From the NCBI GenBank assembly GCA_021827645.1, contig JAKAVA010000043.1:1-64000 (forward strand): 64,000 nucleotides of DNA, written 5' to 3'. The notes beneath the pieces are model-generated. The model worked only from the letters and a program-made list of their open reading frames with translations, was not told the origin of the DNA and made no database searches. The position numbers and the translations under genes were made by a program. The DNA is from Planctomycetota bacterium (lineage in GTDB: Bacteria; Planctomycetota; Phycisphaerae; WQYP01). Below, piece after piece: positions 58,901-64,000 of the stretch (position 1 is the first letter of the stretch; every line of letters starts with the position of its first letter).

Positions 58901-60372
58901 AAGGTGCCTTGGCCGTCCAGTACTAACGATCCGCCGATACCGCCGTCTTGAATGACACCGCCGAAGGTGTCGGTGGTTCCCGAAGCGACATCCACCACGA
59001 GGGCCTTGGAGCCGAGCGACACGGTGCCGCCCGTTCCGGTTAGGCCGTTGATTGTCGTGGAGGCAGCTGAAATTTGCGAGATGTCGAACGTGGCGCCGGT
59101 TGAGAGATTCACTCCCGAAGAGTCGGCAATTGATCCGGCGCCTGAAAGGGCGAGCGTGCCGCTGGTGATGTCTGTGGCGCCGGTGTAGGTGTTGTTGGCG
59201 TTGGATAAGGTTGTGGTGCCGCCAGCCACGGTAAGATTGAGGGCACCAAAAAGCTGGCCGGAAATGGTGTTAGCCCCGCCATCAAGCACAAGGTTGATCG
59301 CGCCGCCACCGCTGCCCCCAAGGCCGCCGCTTCCACCCGGCAGTGTGCCCGTTGTGCTGCCGATGTTACCCGCAATGGTGGAGTTATATCCGCTAGAGCC
59401 AGGGGCAATGGTTAGCGTCTCGGCGGTTGCGCCAGAATTGTAAATGTTGCTACCGGCACCGAGATTCAGGCCGATTACCGTTTCGGAAGCGCCATTGAGA
59501 TCAGCATTGTAATAGGTGCCGCTGCCGCTGGCGAGTATGGTGGCCACGCTGATGCTGCCCGCCGGCGATCCAGTATTCCAGTTACCTCCTGTGGACCAAA
59601 AATTGACATTCGTGCCGTTGCTGTTGTGGGTGTCTTGCGTGAAGGTATTTACCGCGGACTGTATCTGCAGGCCGTTGAGGTCACCCTCTCCCGAACCGGA
59701 TTGGAGTGCCTGGGTGATATTGATGACACCGGACGAGTTGCTCATGGGGGTCAGTAGAACATAGTTGTCGCCTTGGACAAATGATGTTGCAGCAGAACCG
59801 GTGCCGATTCCCGATGCATAGGCGGATGTGCCGTTGGCCGACACCGTTGTCGCGCGATTTGTGCTACCGCTGTCAAAGGACGCGGCGTAGACATAGATGT
59901 CATAGACGCTGTTTGTATCCAAACCGCTGATGCTCAGCGTGGTGCCCGCCGTGCCCGGCTTTTCGGCTAAGTACTGTGTCATAAGGCCCGGCGCAATTGC
60001 ACTCGATGGGTGCGTTATGGAGTATGCGGAAATGTAACCCGAGTAGGACAGGGTCAGACCTGACGAGTTGCCGGCGATGTTTTCGAGGGCGGTGCTTCCG
60101 GTGAATGTGGTGCTCGACGTATAGCTACCCCCCTCGCCCGCGATGCCAATGTTGTTCCAAATATCGGTGCTGATTCCAACAACCGCCGCTCCCGAGGCAG
60201 TTTGGTATGCGGCGTTCGTCGTGGTGGACGTGTCATAAAAATTAACATCCACAAGTGGCGGAGCCGTAGGTGTTGCCCATGCGGCCGGGGCTAATGCCAA
60301 TGCGGCGGCCGAGGCGAATAGTGCCAAGCGCTGGCGTTGAATTCTTTTAGCCAATCCGTGGTTGCTTTTCAA
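55954..60372 (-). CDS. Autotransporter (type V secretion) with PATR-type passenger
   Basis: 1472 aa. The TTG start at 60372 is chosen because AAGGAG lies 6 nt upstream and the signal peptide (Lys-Arg-rich start, LALFASAAALALAPAAWA core) follows at once; the longer frame from 60498 adds 42 unlikely residues. The passenger (about 35-1150) is Gly/Ser/Thr/Asn-rich beta-helix with repeated passenger-associated motifs of the type GxGTLxLxGxNTYxGGTTxxxGT (at least six). The C-terminal autotransporter beta-domain (about 1190-1472) ends in a Phe, as barrels do. It would be exposed on, or released from, the outer membrane. Substrate unknown. Confidence 0.88.
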   Translation of the reverse strand: MKSNHGLAKRIQRQRLALFASAAALALAPAAWATPTAPPLVDVNFYDTSTTTNAAYQTASGAAVVGISTDIWNNIGIAGEGGSYTSSTTFTGSTALENIAGNSSGLTLSYSGYISAYSITHPSSAIAPGLMTQYLAEKPGTAGTTLSISGLDTNSVYDIYVYAASFDSGSTNRATTVSANGTSAYASGIGTGSAATSFVQGDNYVLLTPMSNSSGVINITQALQSGSGEGDLNGLQIQSAVNTFTQDTHNSNGTNVNFWSTGGNWNTGSPAGSISVATILASGSGTYYNADLNGASETVIGLNLGAGSNIYNSGATAETLTIAPGSSGYNSTIAGNIGSTTGTLPGGSGGLGGSGGGAINLVLDGGANTISGQLFGALNLTVAGGTTTLSNANNTYTGATDITSGTLALSGAGSIADSSGVNLSTGATFDISQISAASTTINGLTGTGGTVSLGSKALVVDVASGTTDTFGGVIQDGGIGGSLVLDGQGTLALTGTNNTYSGGTTLDAGTLAVGSSGALGSGSVNFNGGTLETTASTTFDGIFTISSNGGTFNTDGVGSTIHGSFVPTSPSGLDTLTIIGGGTLSNDAFGISSNIQFEITGNSKFYIETPSSNNIIFSGNTTSGQLLFGLNGHTDELGNVSIADTSATTADLIDGGGAVTAINGAISNSDPYATLTLQDGQYNIYGNNTSFNAGTLVITNTHAELFNTSGGLGSGATLELNGGTIQNAAGASMTFNNAFLMGTGGGTVDANGQSVTLGNTISGAGSLTVESSAAGGVVTIAGANTYTGGTLVESGATLAISADDNLGAATADLDMFNHSTLSANGSFTMSRHIYLNPGADEKIDVASGNTLTDNGVISALLVAGPMSIANGPAITAGPASAETLEISGPGTLVLNGDNTYTGGTTIDSGSTAVAGSDSAFGSGSITNAGTLATSNYMFDGPTPVVINASSLTLTSTSNLDLAIFGTPASGNYDYVSLGSGAATLAGKLNIRFINYVPSNGQTYTVVKTTGGVSGSFASVASNLSDVSFSQSELTGTGYQILIQSFGLPQLFSTANLSGNQAQVANYFNNLSNQGQIPQSVINPITEMSFLSGPALAGYLQTLSPQDYAQLSQTAIDNMIFEQISMDGQVYDAFHGGGFDTSGLALLKTSQSDPFALNLDAAMQQADHQAMLGQSMQEFDAGGMTPPVTQNHLSDRWSGFLTGQIALDSAPQGGYPTQHFTTGSVMAGIDYRLTRHLLVGGLFNYSYTGGTLDNLGSREAANSYAPGLFAGYKLGGLQIDGLTQYTFNDYKIDRNIVLPGYQGVATGEPVSNQYDAALMADYYLHPCKGVDIGPSGGIGYTHMNIGGFTETGSPYALTTSKQSVDSFRTLLGFQGHWHLNKTVVRMPLVVSFNAFWQHEYIGRRGALVSTFSQIGSGSFLYNAPSPSRNSAILGIGIGGYLTKNTSLFVNYQTQIGDHRQFAQTVMAGLAVGF

Positions 60373-60599
60373 TTGAGTCTCCTTAGCTTGAACGTTGAAA
60401 AAAACTGCACTCCCCTCGTCGTGTGAGCAGAGCCGTTGGTGTCGCCACCCCAAGCCAATTCGGTGGGCATTTTTTCGCCCGCGAGGGTTGCGATGCACCC
60501 CCGAAAGCCACGCAGGCTGCGTACAATGCGTTATCGGCCCCGCAGTGCCGATAACTTTAGGCCAAATTGGGTTTAATTGGCGGTTCGGGGGCTGGTTGG
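60373..60599 (-). promoter_or_regulatory. Leader and upstream region of the autotransporter gene
   Basis: 227 bases between the CDF stop and the autotransporter start, both on the minus strand. A perfect 9-bp stem GTTATCGGC / GCCGATAAC lies at about 60531-60556 without a T-run; it may end the CDF transcript or serve as an operator. A short hairpin with a GCGA loop and a T-run (seven T on the minus strand near 60397) precede the ribosome-binding site. No clear promoter hexamers. Confidence 0.4.
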
Positions 60600-61700
60600 C
60601 TATTTGCCGGCCGGTTCGATATGGGAGTGAATTTCAGCGATGTTCGGCAGGCGGGCCTTGATGCGCGATTCCAGTTCACTGACTTTGGCATGGGCGTCGG
60701 CGACCGACCAATTGGCCGGAACGTCCACATGAAAACTCAAGTAAAGCCGTCCATAGATATTTTGAATGTTGATCGCATGGATGGACACTTTCAACCCCTC
60801 CGCCAGTGAACGGACGATGGATGACGGATCGTCAAAACGCGGCCCCGGTTCCACATGCACCATCACATCAATGCTTTCATCCACCGCATCGGCGGCAAGT
60901 TCCACACTCGTGGCGATGCGATGGCTTTCCTCCAGCGTGATATCCGCAGGTACCACGATGGTGGCATCGACAAACCGCTGCGAACCGGATTGCCGCGCCC
61001 GTACACGGGGCACTTCACTGACACCCGGCACGCGGCGGATCGCCTCCTGCAGGCGGGATTCCAGGCCTGCCGGGGCCCGATCCATCAAGACATCAATACT
61101 TTGTTTGGCCAGGCGGATGGAGGCCGCGAGGATGATCAGGGCGATGAGCAGGGCGCCGACGGGATCAATCCAGAGCTTGTGGGTCAATTGATCCAGCAAC
61201 AGCGACAGAAGCACGACCAACGCGCTGATGACATCCAGAGTGAAATGGAGGAGATTGGCCCGAAGGGCGCTGCTGCGTCTGGTGGCGTAGGACCGAAAAA
61301 GCCGGATGGCGCGGTAACCCGTGATTAGCAAAACCACGATCATCAGGGCGATGGCGATCATGGTGGCGGGCGCATCGACCAGCGGCTCCGGATGGAGCAG
61401 GCGTACGATGGACGCATAGCTGATACCGGCGGCGGTGAGAATGAGAATCAGGCTTTCGCCGAAGGCGGAGAGATTTTCAATTTTGCCATGGCCGTAATTG
61501 TGAGAAGCGTCGGCGGGCAGATCGCTGACTTTAACGGCAATAAGGGTGATGACGGCGGCGACGACATCGGCGGTGCTGTGGATGGCATCGGAGATCATGG
61601 CCAACGAGCCGATCAGAATGCCGAGTGCCAGCTTTCCGGCGCTGATCACCACACCGGCAACCAGCGAGCCGACGGCCAGGCGCTGTTTTTCATTTACCAC
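60600..61700 (-). CDS. Cation diffusion facilitator (CDF) metal transporter
   Basis: Exports divalent metals (Zn, Co, Fe or Mn) from the cytoplasm by proton exchange. 366 aa from GTG. Six transmembrane segments in the N-terminal 200 residues with the metal motifs SDAIHSTADV in helix 2, NYGHGKIENL after it, and HFTLDV in helix 5. The C-terminal cytoplasmic region is longer than in minimal CDF proteins and appears to hold two ferredoxin-like repeats: a VDATIVVPADITLEESHRIA segment and a second LSFHVDVPANWSVADAHAKV segment. Metal specificity cannot be told from sequence. Confidence 0.93.
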   Translation of the reverse strand: MVNEKQRLAVGSLVAGVVISAGKLALGILIGSLAMISDAIHSTADVVAAVITLIAVKVSDLPADASHNYGHGKIENLSAFGESLILILTAAGISYASIVRLLHPEPLVDAPATMIAIALMIVVLLITGYRAIRLFRSYATRRSSALRANLLHFTLDVISALVVLLSLLLDQLTHKLWIDPVGALLIALIILAASIRLAKQSIDVLMDRAPAGLESRLQEAIRRVPGVSEVPRVRARQSGSQRFVDATIVVPADITLEESHRIATSVELAADAVDESIDVMVHVEPGPRFDDPSSIVRSLAEGLKVSIHAINIQNIYGRLYLSFHVDVPANWSVADAHAKVSELESRIKARLPNIAEIHSHIEPAGK

Positions 61701-62094
61701 AACTGCATCCCCGCGTGATCATCTGAGGCGGTGATGATCCGATCGAACAACGCACCGCCGGATGTAGATTAGAAATGGGACGCAGCATCACCGCAAGGGT
61801 GCGGGGCCGCGGCTCGGGCTTGTGACGGATTGAGCCAAGTGCGTTCGCCCAAACCATTGGTGAATTCGCCGACTTATAGAAGAGGCTCTGGGAATACGCC
61901 GACCGCGATTTGGGGCGGGGCCGCGGATGCGACAAACTGCCGATGGGATAAACCCATCGGCTCGCTCCGGAATCGTCCGGATTATTCGTCATTCGCCACC
62001 GCTCCCCATCGCCCGCCCCCTTCGCAGAAACTGTCACAGGCCCCTCTGGCTCATGCCCACTTTCATGGCGCGGCGGGTGATAGCATCATGTGCA
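61701..62094. other. Intergenic region with a perfect hairpin
   Basis: No gene is supported; frames of 108-115 codons on both strands overlap and lack starts with sites. A perfect 9-bp stem GCCGATGGG (61939-61947) / CCCATCGGC (61953-61961) with an ATAAA loop stands out in the middle, with no T-run on either side. It could be part of a small RNA or an operator. Confidence 0.4.
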
Positions 62095-62138
62095 CGAATT
62101 CGATAAAGAGACCGTCGTGGTGTACCGCCACGACGGTC
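62095..62138 (-). terminator. Hairpin terminator of the pseudopilin-like gene
   Basis: Perfect 11-bp stem GACCGTCGTGG (62110-62120) / CCACGACGGTC (62128-62138) with a 7-nt loop, about 39 bases past the stop. On the minus strand it is followed by TCTCTTTAT, a weak T-rich tail. Confidence 0.6.
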
Positions 62139-62176
62139 GGTGAGCGAGAGAGATAATCGGCAATTGCGACCGCTGA

Positions 62177-62680
62177 TCAGCGACTGAATATCCAATCGCG
62201 GCTGTTGACAGCTCCCGGCGGTGTGCTGGCGAAACACGGGGCACGCCATGTGATGGTCTGCGTCGGCAGGTATCGAATGCTGTTGCCGAAGCCATCCTTA
62301 ACATTCACCACGCCGCGGAACGTGCGGCCATTGGGCAGATGGATCACGCCGCAGACGAGATTTGCAGGGCGTATAAACCGGGTAATATTCGGCTCCCGCA
62401 TAAAGCGGTCATGGTGATGATCGGAGAGGCGGGCTATCTGATAATCCACCAGAAATTGATGCAGGTCTGATCCGCTGCCATGGAGGGGAGGGAGATGATG
62501 AAATTCATCCTGATATTCGAGCAATCCCTGTTGAAGAGTGGCCAAGGTGATGCGAGTGGTGATCAAATCGCGTTTGGTCGCCGCCTGCACTTTAAACCAC
62601 GCCAAGACGCCGATCAGGATAACCAATCCGGCGATGATCACCGGCAGGTCAGAAGCACGAAATTCGAGGCTCGTTCGCAT
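62177..62680 (-). CDS. Pseudopilin-like membrane protein without a prepilin motif
   Basis: 167 aa from ATG 62680, with AGGAG upstream (an in-frame start at 62725 adds 15 residues). A single N-terminal transmembrane helix (about residues 11-31) is followed by a helix with TLATLQQGLLEYQ and a globular part containing FLVDYQ and KDGFGNSIRYLP. The same two motifs occur in the next gene upstream (62867-63571), so they are paralogs of the type II secretion/type IV pilin kind. The FTLxE cleavage motif is absent, so prepilin peptidase should not process it. Confidence 0.75.
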   Translation of the reverse strand: MRTSLEFRASDLPVIIAGLVILIGVLAWFKVQAATKRDLITTRITLATLQQGLLEYQDEFHHLPPLHGSGSDLHQFLVDYQIARLSDHHHDRFMREPNITRFIRPANLVCGVIHLPNGRTFRGVVNVKDGFGNSIRYLPTQTITWRAPCFASTPPGAVNSRDWIFSR

Positions 62681-62834
62681 GGCTCTCTCCTGAAAAGACT
62701 CTCGGATCAGATCACACAAATCCAATCACTTCTTCTGCTTCCATCATAGAGCGGGCCGGCGGAATAGAAAGGAAAACTTTAGTATTTTCAGGCTGACCGG
62801 CCGCCCATAAATCATGGGTAAGCACGACCGGTCT

Positions 62835-62870
62835 GTAATCGCTTTTTTATCGGTTAACCGAAGCGATTAC
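62835..62870 (-). terminator. Inverted repeat at the end of the pseudopilin gene
   Basis: GTAATCGCTT (62835-62844) / AAGCGATTAC (62861-62870) is a perfect 10-bp stem that includes the stop codon; inside lies the palindrome CGGTTAACCG (62851-62860). A second stem further on pairs GACCGG (62795) with CCGGTC (62828). There is no clean T-run on the minus strand. Confidence 0.45.
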
Positions 62871-63571
62871 TGGTTATAGCTGTAGATGTAATCGGACGGC
62901 CCGAATGTGGACGTGGAGCTGGTGTTGGATTGGGCGGACGAAAAAACGGGGCCAAAGCTGTAGAAATAGGGGGCGTGATTCGGACTGGGCTGCCAAGCGC
63001 TGTTTTGGAACGTTTCAGGGGAAACGATTATGGTGGGAAGGAGTGCCTGATCGGAGGTTGATAGCCACGATGTGGAAGCGGTGGCGGAGCTGTTGCCCGT
63101 TGGATCGGCATACATGGGCGCATTTGATTGGGTTATCCCCGGGGGCATGTATTGGATCGGGTTGCCGAAGCCGTCGAGGACGCAGATGACGCCGGTCATG
63201 TTATTGGATCCGGTCGGGCCGTTAAACGTGCCGCTGACAACGAGATTTTGGGGCAGCGCGGTGAGGACATCGGGGGTCTGCTTCCAAGTGCCATTGGGGC
63301 CAGGTGTGGCATGATCCAACTGATAATCTTGTAAAAATTGTCCCATATTTGCCGGTACTTGGCCACCGCTCTTATGAATGTACCAATTGAGTGCGGCCTG
63401 AAGATTTTTCAATTCGGTCTTGGTGAGATTCGACTCGGAACTGTTTTCCACTTGGGTGCCGACGGCCAAGCCGATGCCGATGAGGATGGTGATAACAAGC
63501 AGCACCACCAACATTTCCACGAGTGTGAATGCAGAATGTTTTTTCGGGCCATGGGATGTTGAAATTTTCAT
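62867..63571 (-). CDS. Type II secretion-type pseudopilin (prepilin N-methylation motif)
   Basis: 234 aa. The N-terminus has a basic leader, then A-FTLVEMLVVLLV with the Glu at position 5 after the cleavage point, so it is a substrate for prepilin peptidase; Ala, not the more usual Gly, precedes the Phe. A helix with LKNLQAALNWYIHKSGGQ follows, then FLQDYQ and LDGFGNPIQYMPP, shared with the gene downstream. The C-terminal third is Ser/Thr-rich and ends in DYIYSYNQ. It is likely a minor or major pseudopilin of a planctomycete secretion or uptake system whose other genes are not in the window. Confidence 0.86.
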   Translation of the reverse strand: MKISTSHGPKKHSAFTLVEMLVVLLVITILIGIGLAVGTQVENSSESNLTKTELKNLQAALNWYIHKSGGQVPANMGQFLQDYQLDHATPGPNGTWKQTPDVLTALPQNLVVSGTFNGPTGSNNMTGVICVLDGFGNPIQYMPPGITQSNAPMYADPTGNSSATASTSWLSTSDQALLPTIIVSPETFQNSAWQPSPNHAPYFYSFGPVFSSAQSNTSSTSTFGPSDYIYSYNQ

Positions 63572-63674
63572 CGGCGTTCCTCATCTTCTGCGCATCGGTC
63601 ACCAACCGCCCGCTCCCACACACTCAGAGTGTACTGCTGGACAGGTGGGTTGGGATAGCTGGCGTGCGACCGCC

Positions 63675-64000
63675 TTATCGACTTTCCAGTGCGGCAATCA
63701 TACCGGGAATGTCGTGTTCTGGTGCCTCCTTAAGATTGATCGTCCAGCCGAGGGACTCAAGTGCCTGAGTAGTCACCGGGCCGATGGATAGTTTTGGGAC
63801 GCTGCTCACTTTATCCCGCAGTTCCGGCCCGAGCATAGCGTGGAGGTTTTTGGCGGTTGATGCACTGGTAAACGTAATCAGATCAATGCGGCCGGCGCGA
63901 AGACCTGCAAGGGCGTCCGGTGGAAGCGATTGGGGTTGCAGAGTCTGATAAATGGCGACATCCTCGACCCTGGCCCCCCCCTGCTCGAGCACGGTACGGA
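63675..64000 (-). CDS. hemD: Uroporphyrinogen-III synthase, C-terminal part (cut by right edge)
   Basis: The frame is open to the right edge; 108 codons are visible. Features of HemD C-termini: GGARVEDVAIYQT, the D-L-I-T-F-T-S-A-S-T-A-K-N-L motif of the second domain, and SIGPVTTQALESLGW. The enzyme closes the linear tetrapyrrole hydroxymethylbilane with inversion of ring D in haem and cobalamin synthesis. Its start and any upstream hem genes lie beyond the window. Confidence 0.88.
   Translation of the reverse strand, partial: RTVLEQGGARVEDVAIYQTLQPQSLPPDALAGLRAGRIDLITFTSASTAKNLHAMLGPELRDKVSSVPKLSIGPVTTQALESLGWTINLKEAPEHDIPGMIAALESR

Noticed and set aside
58568-59764. Series of plus-strand frames opposite the autotransporter passenger
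   Set aside because: They arise from the repetitive Gly/Ser/Thr codons of the minus-strand gene; translations are Pro/Val-rich and without starts.
61690-62156. Overlapping 108-115-codon frames on both strands in the gap after the CDF gene
   Set aside because: No start with a site, no coding composition, and one overlaps the 5' end of the CDF gene.

Overview
The window looks like chromosomal DNA from a moderately GC-rich, didermic bacterium, most likely a planctomycete of the Phycisphaerae type. This is inferred from gene content alone. The pointers are three PEP-CTERM exported proteins, a MoxR/DUF58/BatA-like/VWA/DUF4175-like operon of the kind common in Planctomycetota, two pseudopilin-like proteins sharing a DGFGN motif, and an autotransporter with a C-terminal beta-barrel. 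There are no rRNA or tRNA genes, insertion sequences or CRISPR arrays that I can support.

Layout. 1-3090: end of an unidentified reading frame, a divergent sigma-70-family factor with a strong terminator, and a PEP-CTERM protein behind a promoter and a structured leader. 3182-25699: a long, one-direction type VI secretion (T6SS) locus in the order tssA, unknown, tssB, tssC, hcp, tagJ, tssE, tssF, tssG, clpV, vgrG, Ser/Ala/Asp-rich protein, PAAR-like DUF4280 protein, unknown 636-aa protein, lipoprotein, and a 1435-aa pseudokinase-TM-FGE protein. 25754-37449: carbon metabolism, with a secreted GH2 glycosidase, acetate kinase overlapping phosphoketolase, a GH63/MGH1-like glycosidase, and both subunits of pyruvate dehydrogenase E1. 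37509-41631: pgeF-like, tsaD, a CtpA-type protease and a degenerate receiver protein. 42030-52989: the six-gene MoxR operon. 53160-55842: a recent tandem duplication of a PEP-CTERM gene together with its roughly 240-nt leader and its terminator. 55954-64000: autotransporter, CDF metal transporter, two pseudopilin-like genes, and the 3' end of hemD running off the right edge.

How the parts work together. The T6SS genes give a complete contractile injection machine on the cytoplasmic side: tube, sheath, baseplate E/F/G, spike, tip and recycling ATPase. None of the standard membrane-complex or adaptor genes (tssJ, tssK, tssL, tssM) can be recognised between the two ends of the locus. Their place at the 3' end is taken by a lipoprotein, an unfamiliar 636-aa protein with a kinase-like helix motif, and a very large single-pass protein with an N-terminal pseudokinase and a C-terminal sulfatase-modifying-factor (FGE) fold. 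This is the strongest candidate in the window for an undescribed variant system. Phosphoketolase and acetate kinase form a two-step route from xylulose-5-P or fructose-6-P to acetate and ATP. The duplicated PEP-CTERM genes, with nearly identical leaders and terminators, point to conserved RNA-level regulation of surface proteins.
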